Positions 11,859 through 20,276 of a stretch of DNA of 64,000 nucleotides are shown piece after piece. How positions within the stretch are numbered: position 1 is the stretch's first letter; the number at the start of each line of letters is the position of its first letter. Below the pieces are notes generated by a model that worked only from the letters and a program-made list of their open reading frames with translations, made no database searches and was not told where the DNA came from. A program made the position numbers and the translations under genes. The stretch spans positions 1,612,001-1,676,000 of the forward strand of contig NZ_JAPPWA010000002.1 of the NCBI RefSeq assembly GCF_029815055.1. Reading direction: 5' to 3'. Source of the DNA: Ignatzschineria sp. RMDPL8A (GTDB lineage Bacteria; Pseudomonadota; Gammaproteobacteria; Cardiobacteriales; Wohlfahrtiimonadaceae).

Positions 11859-11918
11859 TTAGTAAAAATGATGATAATGGAGTGTCGATTTCATACTAAT
11901 GCTCTCGTTTTGTGTCAT
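11859..11918 (-). CDS. hisL: his operon leader peptide
   Basis: Short frame MTQNESISMKSTLHYHHFY ending in TAA at 11859, immediately before the attenuator hairpins. Three His codons in four positions (CAT TAT CAT CAT) sit six codons from the stop, fewer than the seven consecutive His codons of E. coli but in the right place. The start is uncertain. The ATG at 11918 has no clear ribosome-binding site; an in-frame ATG at codon 9 has GAGAG upstream and gives an 11-residue peptide. Another in-frame ATG lies further upstream, almost at the transcription start. Function is regulatory: ribosome stalling when charged tRNA-His is scarce. Confidence 0.8.
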   Translation of the reverse strand: MTQNESISMKSTLHYHHFY

Positions 11919-11949
11919 GTCGGTTTGCGTGTATTGCTGTACCATTACG

Positions 11950-11977
11950 ATAATACACTCTCACAAAAGATTTGCAA
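11950..11977 (-). promoter_or_regulatory. his operon promoter (sigma-70 type)
   Basis: On the minus strand TTGCAA (11972-11977) and TATTAT (11950-11955) are separated by 16 bases, close to sigma-70 consensus. A start of transcription near 11943 would give a short 5' region before the leader peptide, as expected for an attenuated operon. Confidence 0.7.
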
Positions 11978-12037
11978 CTCTATTTGTTAAAATAGTTAAA
12001 ATTATTGAAAATTTTCTGTGTGCCATTAGTGCGCCAT

Positions 12038-12072
12038 AAAAAAATCCGCGAAGGCACTTACCTTGCGGATTT
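12038..12072 (-). terminator. Terminator of the 47-residue membrane protein gene
   Basis: Minus-strand stem AAATCCGC-AAGG / CCTT-GCGGATTT with a 6-base loop, then a run of seven T (12038-12044). It follows the stop at 12089 by 16 bases and separates this small gene from the his promoter. Confidence 0.85.
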
Positions 12073-12088
12073 ATCAAAATTAATCAAA

Positions 12089-12232
12089 TTATGGAGCCAC
12101 CGTTTCACTCTTTTCGATCGGTTTGACCTGTTTAACCGGCGTATCGGTATAGATCATGTAGAGCGGATAGGCCATCATGGTAATGAGCCCAAGTAAAAGT
12201 GCTATAAAAAAGAGATTAACCATCACTTTCAT
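12089..12232 (-). CDS. Small single-span membrane protein, 47 residues
   Basis: Short gene with strong support. AAAGGTGAT lies nine bases before the ATG at 12232 and an intrinsic terminator follows. The product begins MKVMVNLFFIALLLGLITMM, forming one membrane segment at about residues 5-28, followed by a short polar tail rich in Lys, Glu and Pro ending in SETVAP. The N-in, tail-out orientation is not settled. It is transcribed divergently from the unknown exported protein at 12313, so the two may share a control region. No family is recognised. The length resembles accessory subunits of membrane complexes, but nothing nearby identifies a partner. Confidence 0.75.
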   Translation of the reverse strand: MKVMVNLFFIALLLGLITMMAYPLYMIYTDTPVKQVKPIEKSETVAP

Positions 12233-12312
12233 AAGAAAGATCACCTTTTATGAAAAAATTCAATGATATGATAATAAAAACAAATGTCTAATTTGAGTTT
12301 GGAGAACTATAT

Positions 12313-13665
12313 ATGAGACGAATGAGACGCTTCGCACTGCTACCCGCTCTGACCATCACAACGCTCATCTCATCGGTGGCGCTAGCATATGATTCCTCGA
12401 TATCACCACCCACAACGCCATCCAAAATACCGCTAATGAGCACGTTAATGTCTACGCCATCCGCGGCCCTCCTTGACCCAGTTCGCTCTATCTTATCACT
12501 TCCTGAATTAACTCCCAATCAGCTTGAAGATAATCTCTACATCGCACTGATGGGCTTTAATTATCCCCACGATGATTACTACACCGTCGGGAAAAATCTC
12601 ACCACGCGCAACTACGATCAACTCAAAAAAACCACCGATAATTTCGAACACGCCGAACCGTATCATGTGGAATCGATCATCGCCTATCTCTTCCCAGATG
12701 AAGCGCCGCTTCGATTTGATAATACCATTCGTGTTGAAACCCAGATGGATGCTGAACTGTTAGAGAAGATGACACCCCTCGGTGAGCTTCCGATTTCAAC
12801 ACGTCTTTCCGATTGGGAGCGCAAAGCGTTTCCGTTTCCATGCCGTGCAAAACCGACGATTATTTGCTATCAACAAGTGATCGATGATGAAGCAATTTAT
12901 AACGAAATTTATGAAAATAAGCACAATGATCTCTTAATGAAGCGTTATCTTGAATTGCGGAAATTTAAGCACTTTGAGCCCATCGCTCGTTCTCTTGTAA
13001 CCCCATCGCCCGACTGGAATTCTATCTTAAAACTTTCAGAGATGCGTATGGCAGAAGCGGTACTAAAAATTAGTCGTGGTGAGACCATTGAAGGCTTAAC
13101 GGAATTACTGGAAGAACGTCAATTTATCACGCGCTTTATGGCAACGGGGAAAAAGAGCGATCTCTCGGCGGTATTGATGGCGCACTCGTCTTTAAAATCG
13201 CTCAGCTATCTGATTGAGTCCTTTCTCTTTCAATCCCAGAGTGACCGTCATAAACTCACCGATGAGGAGAATGCGCTGATTGTGCAGATATCAGCGCCCC
13301 TTGATGATACCTACCGCGATGCAATTTTTGAGGGGATCCACAATGAATCGTTCGCGCACCTTCGCACGCTTCCTATCATGATGAGTGATGCGCTGAAAGT
13401 AGACCCGAATGCGTTACCAAGCAAAGTGCTCAACTCTGAATATTTAGCTCATCATTCCATGCTAAAATCGCTCAATGTGAAAACCATTATTCCCAGTGAA
13501 TTTGGCATTTCCAATGATCAATATCGCCATCTGATGGATACTAATATCAATGAACGGGTATTGATGGAATCACAAAGTTATTACACCACGATCATCGATC
13601 AATATCTCGATCTCTTTGATCGTTACCAGTCGCTCTATCGTAAATGTTCAGGCAATGCAAAGTAA
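12313..13665 (+). CDS. Unknown exported protein, 450 residues
   Basis: The start at ATG 12313 is supported by GGAGA upstream. The N-terminus is a signal peptide: two Arg pairs, then a hydrophobic stretch (about residues 7-23) ending SSVALA-YD, so the protein is probably periplasmic or surface-exposed. The mature part has a Thr/Ser/Pro-rich linker (about 25-50), then a mostly helical-looking, charged region to the end. Cysteines are few (CRAKPTIICYQQ, near 170-180, could form a disulfide; one near the C-terminus). No catalytic motif or family is recognised. It is a single-gene unit with its own terminator. Confidence 0.85.
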   Translation: MRRMRRFALLPALTITTLISSVALAYDSSISPPTTPSKIPLMSTLMSTPSAALLDPVRSILSLPELTPNQLEDNLYIALMGFNYPHDDYYTVGKNLTTRNYDQLKKTTDNFEHAEPYHVESIIAYLFPDEAPLRFDNTIRVETQMDAELLEKMTPLGELPISTRLSDWERKAFPFPCRAKPTIICYQQVIDDEAIYNEIYENKHNDLLMKRYLELRKFKHFEPIARSLVTPSPDWNSILKLSEMRMAEAVLKISRGETIEGLTELLEERQFITRFMATGKKSDLSAVLMAHSSLKSLSYLIESFLFQSQSDRHKLTDEENALIVQISAPLDDTYRDAIFEGIHNESFAHLRTLPIMMSDALKVDPNALPSKVLNSEYLAHHSMLKSLNVKTIIPSEFGISNDQYRHLMDTNINERVLMESQSYYTTIIDQYLDLFDRYQSLYRKCSGNAK

Positions 13666-13726
13666 CGAAATAGACCGATTGTCTCGCTTAACCACTCATG
13701 TCAACTGACATTTAACTAATCGACAG

Positions 13727-13754
13727 AAGAAGGCCTCATCCGCCTTCTTTTTTT
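13727..13754 (+). terminator. Terminator after the exported protein gene
   Basis: Stem AAGAAGGC / GCCTTCTT with a short loop, followed by a T run, about 60 bases after the stop at 13665. Confidence 0.85.
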
Positions 13755-13917
13755 ATGCTCATTTTGAAGATGCCTAAAATCCACCCAACCGGCTGATTTT
13801 AGCGCTATATTAAATTAACCCTTTCCAAAAATGGCCAAAAGACAGCCTACAAATGACGTTCATTTACAAATTTTATCCGAGATTGATTTGACCCATTGTC
13901 TTAAATGCGATAAATTT

Positions 13918-13936
13918 ACAAATGAGAATGATTATC
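13918..13936 (+). promoter_or_regulatory. Fur box upstream of sitA
   Basis: ACAAATGAGAATGATTATC matches the 19-bp Fur consensus GATAATGATAATCATTATC at 14 of 19 positions by eye, with the core AATGA.AATGATTATC intact. It ends 29 bases before the sitA ATG, a position suited to repression of the sitABCD operon by Fe-Fur. An MntR site was not seen. Confidence 0.75.
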
Positions 13937-13965
13937 AACAAAAGGACGTAGGAGCCTGACGATTC

Positions 13966-14880
13966 ATGAAACTAACAGAGATAAAACGATGGAAATATGG
14001 GGCGAGAGCTGCCCTCTTAGGAATGATGTTCATTGCGGCAAGCGGAATAAGTTATGCCAAAGAACCGTTCAAAGTTATCACAACCTTCACCATTATTCAA
14101 GATATGGCGCAGAATATCGCAGGAGATGCGGCGGTTGTGGAATCAATTACTAAACCGGGCGCTGAGATTCACGATTATCAGCCAACGCCTAAAGACATTG
14201 TTAAAGCGCAAGATGCTGAACTCATTTTATGGAATGGCTTAAACCTAGAGCGCTGGTTTGAGCGTTTCTTCCAAAGCATTCGTAATGTGCCGTCCGTTGT
14301 AGTCACCGATGGGATCACCCCACTCTCCATTTACGAGGGCGAATATGAAGGTACGCCCAATCCTCACGCGTGGATGAGCCCCAATAATGCGCTCGTTTAC
14401 ATTGAAAATATTCGCGCGGCACTGGTGAAATACGATCCTGACAATGCAGACACTTATAATCAAAATGCAGAGCGTTACGCCGCTGAAATTAAAGCCCTCG
14501 ATGCGCCACTTCGCGCGAAGTTAGATCAAATTCCAGAGGAAAATCGCTGGCTTGTAACAAGTGAAGGCGCGTTTGGCTATCTCGCGGCTGATTATAATCT
14601 AAAAGAGGCGTATCTCTGGCCGATTAATGCCGATCAAGAAGGCTCACCGCAACAGGTAAAACGCCTCATTGATACCATTCGCAAACATAACATTCCGGTT
14701 CTCTTTAGCGAAAGCACCATTTCAGATAAACCGGCTAAACAGGTGGCTAAAGAGACCGGTGCTAAATATGGGGGCGTTCTCTATGTCGATTCGCTGTCGG
14801 ATCAAAATGGCCCTGTTCCCACCTATATCAAACTTCTCGAAACTACGGTAGAAACCATCGTAAAAGGATTTGATCTCTAA
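13966..14880 (+). CDS. sitA: Mn/Fe ABC transporter, periplasmic binding protein (SitA/YfeA family)
   Basis: Cluster A-I metal-binding protein (ZnuA/TroA fold) delivering Mn(II) and possibly Fe(II) to SitBCD. The signal peptide ends near SYA-KE. The four metal ligands of the family are present in order: His in [10 protein letters not shown], His in [11 protein letters not shown], Glu in [10 protein letters not shown] and Asp in [15 protein letters not shown]. This His-His-Glu-Asp set, and the absence of the His-rich loop of ZnuA, argues for Mn/Fe rather than Zn. 304 residues, normal. First of four overlapping genes behind a Fur box. Confidence 0.92.
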   Translation: MKLTEIKRWKYGARAALLGMMFIAASGISYAKEPFKVITTFTIIQDMAQNIAGDAAVVESITKPGAEIHDYQPTPKDIVKAQDAELILWNGLNLERWFERFFQSIRNVPSVVVTDGITPLSIYEGEYEGTPNPHAWMSPNNALVYIENIRAALVKYDPDNADTYNQNAERYAAEIKALDAPLRAKLDQIPEENRWLVTSEGAFGYLAADYNLKEAYLWPINADQEGSPQQVKRLIDTIRKHNIPVLFSESTISDKPAKQVAKETGAKYGGVLYVDSLSDQNGPVPTYIKLLETTVETIVKGFDL

Positions 14881-15776
14881 TGAGCATCGCAATAAATAAT
14901 CTCTCGGTGACCTATAGCAACGGTCACCGCGCTATTTTCGATATTAATTTTAGACTCGATCAAGGGACTATTTGCGGTCTTGTGGGCGTCAACGGAAGCG
15001 GAAAATCAACGCTCTTTAAGTCCATTATGGGCCTTATTACTCCCACAACGGGCACAATTTCAATTGTCGATCTTCCTATTAAACAGGCGCTTAAAGCTAA
15101 TAAAATCGCTTATGTGCCGCAAACAGAAGAGGTGGATTGGGATTTTCCGGTTCTCGTTGAAGATGTGGTGATGATGGGCCGTTATGGCAAGATGGGCTTT
15201 TTGCGCATTCCCTCAAAAGAGGATCAGCAGAAAGTGACTGACGCGCTCGCACGAGTGGATTTAACCGACTTTCGTAAACGTCAAATTGGTGAACTCTCCG
15301 GCGGGCAGAAAAAACGAGTCTTTTTAGCACGCGCTCTTGCTCAAGAGAGCCGAATTTTACTGCTCGATGAGCCCTTTACCGGCGTAGACCTCAAAACGGA
15401 AGATAGTATTATTGAGCTCTTAATCTCACTGCGTGAAGAGGGTTATTTAATGCTGGTATCGACCCATAACTTAGGTTCCATTCCCGAGTTTTGCGATCAG
15501 GTGGTTCTATTAAACCAGACCATTTTAGCCCATGGCCCAACGGAAACGACCTACACCCAAGAGAACTTAATGCGCACCTTTGGTGGCGTATTGCGTGAGA
15601 TTACCCTAAAAGGCGATCACCTCCATGATGACGATGACCCACGCAGCGTCACCGTTTTAACCGACGATGAACGCCCGGCGGTATTCTATGGTTGTGAGAA
15701 GACGCAAAACCTTAAAAAATCTCGCGAAATTCGTGAAAAAGAGAATTTTTATTCCTGTGAAGAGAGGAAATCATGA
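14880..15776 (+). CDS. sitB: Mn/Fe ABC transporter, ATP-binding protein with acidic/His C-terminal tail
   Basis: ATPase of the SitABCD importer. Walker A is [11 protein letters not shown], the ABC signature [15 protein letters not shown], Walker [13 protein letters not shown], and the switch His is in VSTHNLG. The start codon overlaps the sitA stop (TAATG). The protein is 298 residues, somewhat longer than the ATPase core needs. The extra C-terminal part contains HLHDDDDP followed by a charged segment with two Cys (YGCEK, YSCEE), possibly a metal-responsive tail; that is inference. It overlaps sitC by four bases (ATGA). Confidence 0.93.
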   Translation: MSIAINNLSVTYSNGHRAIFDINFRLDQGTICGLVGVNGSGKSTLFKSIMGLITPTTGTISIVDLPIKQALKANKIAYVPQTEEVDWDFPVLVEDVVMMGRYGKMGFLRIPSKEDQQKVTDALARVDLTDFRKRQIGELSGGQKKRVFLARALAQESRILLLDEPFTGVDLKTEDSIIELLISLREEGYLMLVSTHNLGSIPEFCDQVVLLNQTILAHGPTETTYTQENLMRTFGGVLREITLKGDHLHDDDDPRSVTVLTDDERPAVFYGCEKTQNLKKSREIREKENFYSCEERKS

Positions 15777-16645
15777 TTGCATTTCTCATTGAACCCTTCA
15801 CCTATGACTACATGCTTAAAGCGATGGCGATGTGCTTACTCGTTGGGGCAGTCTGTGCATTCTTATCGAGCTATCTGGTGTTAAAAGGCTGGTCATTAAT
15901 GGGCGATGCACTCTCTCACTCGGTGGTTCCCGGTGTCGCCGGCGCATATGCGCTTAGTCTTCCGTACGCCATTGGAGCTTTTTTTACCGGCATTTTAGCG
16001 GCGCTTGCCATGGGGCTTGTCAAACATTTCACAAAACTCCGTGAGGATGCAATTATCGGGCTCGTATTTAGCAGTTTTTTTGCCACGGGACTCTTAATCA
16101 TCTCGCTCAACCCAACACCGATTAGCATCAACTCAATTATCTTTGGGAATGTGCTCGGGATTGCCGATAGCGATGCACTTCAAGCGACCATTATCACCCT
16201 TGTCTCGCTCACACTCCTCCTTCTTTATTGGAAAGATCTGATGCTCCTCTTTTTTGATGAGGTACAAGCGGCGACAATTGGTCTCCCCGTTACCCGTCTT
16301 AAGATCCTCTTTTTTGTGCTATTGAGCGCCTGTACTGTTGCAGCGCTTCAAACCGTTGGCGCGATTTTAGTGATTGCTATGGTGATTACTCCGGGCGCGA
16401 CGGCGTATCTTTTAACAGACCGCTTTGGCGTGATGCTTACTATCTCCGTCATTATCGGCGCGGTTACCAGCTTAATTGGTGCTTACGTCAGCTTCTTTCT
16501 CCCCGGTGGCACAACGGGAAGCCTCATTGTCGTTTTGCAAACACTCACCTTCCTCACCGCCTTTGTCTTTGCACCAAAACATGGCCAATTAGCTAAACGT
16601 CGTGCGGCAAAATTACACCGTTTAACCGCTAAGGAGGAGTATTAA
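15773..16645 (+). CDS. sitC: Mn/Fe ABC transporter, permease
   Basis: ABC-3 family integral membrane permease, 290 residues and largely hydrophobic with multiple predicted membrane spans. Family landmarks are [25 protein letters not shown] near the N-terminus and [23 protein letters not shown] in the C-terminal half. It pairs with the similar permease SitD encoded next, as in YfeCD/SitCD. The ATG overlaps the sitB stop and its own stop overlaps the sitD start (TAATG). Confidence 0.93.
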   Translation: MIAFLIEPFTYDYMLKAMAMCLLVGAVCAFLSSYLVLKGWSLMGDALSHSVVPGVAGAYALSLPYAIGAFFTGILAALAMGLVKHFTKLREDAIIGLVFSSFFATGLLIISLNPTPISINSIIFGNVLGIADSDALQATIITLVSLTLLLLYWKDLMLLFFDEVQAATIGLPVTRLKILFFVLLSACTVAALQTVGAILVIAMVITPGATAYLLTDRFGVMLTISVIIGAVTSLIGAYVSFFLPGGTTGSLIVVLQTLTFLTAFVFAPKHGQLAKRRAAKLHRLTAKEEY

Positions 16646-17499
16646 TGCTGGAATTAATTATTCTAAAACCGCTCAGCTACCCTTTTATGCAACAAGCGAT
16701 GATCGGCGCATTGATCGCGGGAATCGTCTGCGCGGTACTTTCGTGCTATCTCGTATTAAAGGGTTGGTCGCTGATGGGCGATGCGATCTCGCACGCAGTC
16801 CTTCCCGGAATCGTGATGGCCTTTATTATGGGGCTTCCGCTTGTGGTCGGTGCGTTTATATCAGGGCTTTTCTGCGCCGTTGCGACAGGTTATATTAAAG
16901 CCAATAGTCGCGTTAAAGAGGATGCCGTGCTTGGAATTGTCTTCTCAGGACTTTTTGCACTCGGGCTTTTTCTCTTCTCCTTTGTGAAAACCGATCAACA
17001 TCTCACCCACGTTCTATTTGGGAATATGCTCGGCATTTTACCGGAAGAGCTCTGGCAGATTGTGATTATTGCAGTGATTACCCTCACCGTGATTGCGCTC
17101 AAACGAAAAGATTTTATGCTCTACTGTTTTGACCCGGTTCAAGCTCAAGTGTTGGGCCTTCCGGTGAAGTTTCTCCACTACACATTGCTCATTTTACTCG
17201 CACTAAGTATTGTTGCCTCGCTTCAAGCGGTGGGCGTGATTTTAGTGATTGCAATGCTCGTTGCGCCGGGGATTATCGGCTTTCTACTCACCAAACGCTT
17301 CCCGATTATGATGCTTATTGCGGTGATTGCGTCGATCATCTCCTCCTTTGTCGGGGTGATTGCGAGCTTCCATCTCGATGCAGATACTGGGCCGTGCATT
17401 GTGCTCACGCAAGCGGCGCTCTTTATTTTAGCCTTTAGCTATAATCGCCTGCGCGGCTATATTGTCACTCAGCGCGCACATAGAAAACTTGCATCATAA
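16645..17499 (+). CDS. sitD: Mn/Fe ABC transporter, second permease
   Basis: Second ABC-3 family permease, 284 residues, homologous to Sit[26 protein letters not shown] and LQAVGVILVIAMLVAPGIIGFLLT align directly with the same segments of SitC. Both together form the heterodimeric channel of a YfeABCD/SitABCD system for Mn(II)/Fe(II). It is the last gene of the operon and is followed by a strong bidirectional terminator. Confidence 0.93.
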   Translation: MLELIILKPLSYPFMQQAMIGALIAGIVCAVLSCYLVLKGWSLMGDAISHAVLPGIVMAFIMGLPLVVGAFISGLFCAVATGYIKANSRVKEDAVLGIVFSGLFALGLFLFSFVKTDQHLTHVLFGNMLGILPEELWQIVIIAVITLTVIALKRKDFMLYCFDPVQAQVLGLPVKFLHYTLLILLALSIVASLQAVGVILVIAMLVAPGIIGFLLTKRFPIMMLIAVIASIISSFVGVIASFHLDADTGPCIVLTQAALFILAFSYNRLRGYIVTQRAHRKLAS

Positions 17500-17509
17500 G
17501 CCCGAAGAT

Positions 17510-17564
17510 AAAAAAAGCCTCTTAGTTTGACCATTCATACAACCGGATCACTAAGAGGCTTTTT
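17510..17564. terminator. Bidirectional terminator between sitD and thioesterase gene
   Basis: Inverted repeat AAAAAAGCCTCTTAGT / ACTAAGAGGCTTTTT with A and T runs on its two sides, lying between converging genes. It can end transcription from either direction. Confidence 0.88.
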
Positions 17565-17604
17565 GTTCAATTCAGTTATTAAAACTAAACATTAAACATG
17601 AAAA

Positions 17605-18051
17605 TTAGAAACTACCGTTATTCGGTTGATAATTAGGGCGCGGGATAATCGCGTTTGTCACCTTAATGGTTGAAATCAAGCACGCCCTCGTTTCAGAATA
17701 GATATTCACATCCCAAACATGGCTGCGTTTTCCTTTGTGAATAAGATCACATTTCGCAATCACACGATCGCCTAAAAGAGCTGAGGAAACGTGGCTCGCG
17801 CTAATTTGCATACCGACGCACGCCTCACTTTCATCAATTAGATTAAAGCTCCCAATCCCCGCGATCGATTCCGCTAGCGCAATGGTTGCCCCGCCGTGCA
17901 GATACCCCATGGTTTGCTGATTGTTTTCTGTCACCGGCATCACCGCTTCGGCATATTTTGCCTCAAGTTTTGTCACTTCAATACCGATGTGGCCCATTAA
18001 ATTATGCGCGTTAATCTCATTTACATTCTCAACGGTTAAGTCATAACTCAT
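17605..18051 (-). CDS. Hotdog-fold acyl-CoA thioesterase (PaaI/MenI/YdiI-like)
   Basis: 148-residue hotdog protein. The motif GYLHGGATIALAESIAGIGS contains the catalytic Glu/Gly-loop arrangement of the PaaI thioesterase group and is close to YdiI/MenI (LLHGGASAALAE). Expected to hydrolyse aromatic or fatty acyl-CoA in the cytoplasm. No men or paa genes are nearby, so the physiological substrate is open. A GAGA ribosome site precedes the ATG at 18051. Confidence 0.85.
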   Translation of the reverse strand: MSYDLTVENVNEINAHNLMGHIGIEVTKLEAKYAEAVMPVTENNQQTMGYLHGGATIALAESIAGIGSFNLIDESEACVGMQISASHVSSALLGDRVIAKCDLIHKGKRSHVWDVNIYSETRACLISTIKVTNAIIPRPNYQPNNGSF

Positions 18052-18155
18052 AGTCTCTCCTTCTTATTATTGTTGTTGTACTACTTTCGTGTACGGATGG
18101 ATAGCGACATTAATCATATCATGAAGGTTCATAAGGCGTTTAAGTTTTGCCCCCG

Positions 18156-18599
18156 TTAACCGGCAAAGGTGAGATACAAAATCCCCGCCTCTTCATCGGC
18201 ATAACGCTCCGCATCGGTGCGCGATTTTTCACGAAAGCCGTGGCATAGATAAAAATCGATCGCCGTTTTATTTTTCTCATCGACTCGAATATCAACAACG
18301 CCGAGCTCGCCGATTGCGTAAGCAAGCAGTGCTTTCCCAATGCCTCTACCATGATATTTCGGCGACATATAATGCTTAACGAGGCACCCCGATTGCACGC
18401 CGATAAAGCCCACAATCTCCTCTTCAATTTTATATACGCGCAGGGTTAAATCTTTAAAATTACTCTCTAAAATCTCATTACGACGGGTTTCAAACTCTGT
18501 CTCCGACAGATAATTCTGGAACATTCGCGCCGATGCTTCCCAAATGCACGATAATGCAAATAGATCGTTTTGACGGGCTTCTATAATTGCATAGGCCAT
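18156..18599 (-). CDS. GNAT-family N-acetyltransferase
   Basis: 147-residue acetyltransferase. The frame extends upstream, but the start MAYAIIEARQND at 18599 is chosen because GGAGGT lies 7 bases before it. The acetyl-CoA loop is SPKYHGRGIGKALLAYA (Q/RxxGxG/A type), followed by VDEKNKTAIDFYLCHGF, the typical motif B with the active Tyr. Substrate unknown; the family includes small-molecule and protein acetyltransferases. A single gene, about 100 bases upstream of the thioesterase gene and on the same strand. Confidence 0.88.
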   Translation of the reverse strand: MAYAIIEARQNDLFALSCIWEASARMFQNYLSETEFETRRNEILESNFKDLTLRVYKIEEEIVGFIGVQSGCLVKHYMSPKYHGRGIGKALLAYAIGELGVVDIRVDEKNKTAIDFYLCHGFREKSRTDAERYADEEAGILYLTFAG

Positions 18600-18748
18600 C
18601 GTATTTACCTCCGGTTCATCCATAAAAATCATCTTATAATTATTACTGATATAATAAAAATCTGTCAAGATTGTCGGCAATTTTTACGCGGTACATTTAG
18701 TTTAAATCATAGTATAATGACTCATTTATTAAACCGGAGAGCATAACG

Positions 18749-19396
18749 ATGTTGATTCAAATTTGGTCTGACTTTGCCTGCCCATTTTGCTTCATTGGAA
18801 AGCACAATTTAGAGATGGCGATCACCCGTTTAACCCCTGAACAACAAAAAGAGATTCAACTCTATTTCCGTAGCTATGAGCTCACCCCCGATGCGCCCAA
18901 TTACACGGAGCAAACGGCCTATGAACAGCTCGCTGAAAAGTACAATTCAAGCCTGCAACGCGCTAAAGCCCTCGCCCGCCGAGCGACTTCTATCGCCAAT
19001 CAATATGGGCTTGATTTTGATTACGATAAAATCGTTCCCACCAATACCTTTAAAGCACATCAGCTCCTTCATTACACCATGGATAATGAGCCGAAAAAAA
19101 CCATTCAAGTATCGCGCGCGCTCTTTGATGGCTATCTCTCAAAAGGGCTTAATTTAGCCGATGATGCCACACTCATTGAAGTTGCTAAAGCGGTTGAACT
19201 TGATGCGGATGCCTTTAAAGAAGCGCTTGAAAGTGAAAAGTACGCCAATAATGTCCGCGATGATGAAAAATTGGCGCACCAGATGAATATCTCAAGCGTG
19301 CCATTTTTCGTGATTGATAATGAATCGGCGATTGCCGGATCGCAAAGCGTTGATGATTTCCATGCGTTTTTAGTGGATTATTTTAATAATAAATAA
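18749..19396 (+). CDS. DsbA-family oxidoreductase (FrnE-like, cytoplasmic)
   Basis: 215-residue protein with a thioredoxin/DsbA fold. The redox motif CPFC occurs at residues 10-13 region (WSDFACPFCFIGK), followed by a helical insertion and the cis-Pro segment ISSVPFFVIDNESAIAGSQ near the C-terminus. There is no signal peptide, so unlike DsbA it is cytoplasmic, like the FrnE/polyketide-associated 2-hydroxychromene isomerase-like group. It could act in disulfide or oxidative-stress chemistry. It has its own terminator and TATAAT upstream at 18713. Confidence 0.9.
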   Translation: MLIQIWSDFACPFCFIGKHNLEMAITRLTPEQQKEIQLYFRSYELTPDAPNYTEQTAYEQLAEKYNSSLQRAKALARRATSIANQYGLDFDYDKIVPTNTFKAHQLLHYTMDNEPKKTIQVSRALFDGYLSKGLNLADDATLIEVAKAVELDADAFKEALESEKYANNVRDDEKLAHQMNISSVPFFVIDNESAIAGSQSVDDFHAFLVDYFNNK

Positions 19397-19418
19397 GGTC
19401 TTAAATAAGATCGATAAG

Positions 19419-19467
19419 AAAAAGCTCGCTAATGATCCTGTATGAATAGGAATCAGCGAGCTTTTTT
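19419..19467. terminator. Bidirectional terminator after DsbA-like gene
   Basis: Long stem AAAAAGCTCGCT-aatgat / paired with AGCGAGCTTTTTT, with A and T flanks, between converging genes. Confidence 0.87.
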
Positions 19468-19486
19468 ATGAGTGCTTTTGTAACGC

Positions 19487-20101
19487 TTAGAGCGACTTAA
19501 ACTGAATTTTAGAGAAAATTTGATCGATCTCTTTCCCGCGATCGTGACCGCTTAAGATACAGACCTTCACCATTGCCCGATAATAATCAACGGGATGATA
19601 ACGGCATACCTCGATCCGATCAATATTGATCAATCGCCAACTATCGGCGGTAATCACATCGCCCCCCTCTTGGGTTTTCTGCGAGAACTCCTCGGGGAAA
19701 AGTGCGCGCCCGACAGAGTCATAAAAATCCTCCGGCGTTTTCGCTTCCTTAAATTGATACGTCCCCACATGAATCCCCATATTAAGCTCGGTGGAAACAA
19801 ATGCGGCGTGGGTCTCCCCTTCCTCTAATACCTGCTTAGAGAGCGCTTCTTCGGTAAATAAATTGCGATAAAACGACAGTGCGGAGCTGCCAAGTTGCAA
19901 GCTATCGACATCATCAATCGGCCAAAATTGCACCGGCGTTGGCACAAACACCTCATCGGTTTCAATGCTAAAGGGAATCGCCCCGTGCCGATCGCGATAA
20001 TCGCGATGACTCAAAATCGCGTCGAGAATAATCGCAATCACCAACAGCGCGCTAAATATCCCAATAATCTTTAAAATTCGTTTTTTACGATCGTAGCTCA
20101 T
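19487..20101 (-). CDS. Unknown membrane-anchored protein, 204 residues
   Basis: The start MSYDRKKRILK at 20101 is chosen over an upstream in-frame start because AGAGGCG lies just before it. One membrane segment (about residues 10-28, IIGIFSALLVIAIILDAIL) anchors the protein, with a positive N-terminus inside and a 170-residue periplasmic domain. That domain has two Cys near the C-terminus (EVCRYHP, KVCILSG) that could pair. No family is recognised. Single-gene unit converging on the DsbA-like gene. Confidence 0.75.
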   Translation of the reverse strand: MSYDRKKRILKIIGIFSALLVIAIILDAILSHRDYRDRHGAIPFSIETDEVFVPTPVQFWPIDDVDSLQLGSSALSFYRNLFTEEALSKQVLEEGETHAAFVSTELNMGIHVGTYQFKEAKTPEDFYDSVGRALFPEEFSQKTQEGGDVITADSWRLINIDRIEVCRYHPVDYYRAMVKVCILSGHDRGKEIDQIFSKIQFKSL

Positions 20102-20177
20102 AACGCCTCTTCGTCTATCTCTGCCCACAAATCATAGGCTTAATGCTTAACAATATCACAAAAAATAGTTTGATAAT

Positions 20178-20204
20178 AAAAAACCAGTGCATCGGCACTG
20201 GTTT
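20178..20204 (-). terminator. Terminator of the SDR gene
   Basis: Stem AAACCAGTGC-ATCG-GCACTGGTTT. On the minus strand it is followed by a T run (20178-20183). It lies about 70 bases past the SDR stop. Confidence 0.82.
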
Positions 20205-20276
20205 AATGATTGATCTAAAGCTCATTACCATACGATAATAATGTTGACGATGAGCCTCGCTATTATGATCCCAATC

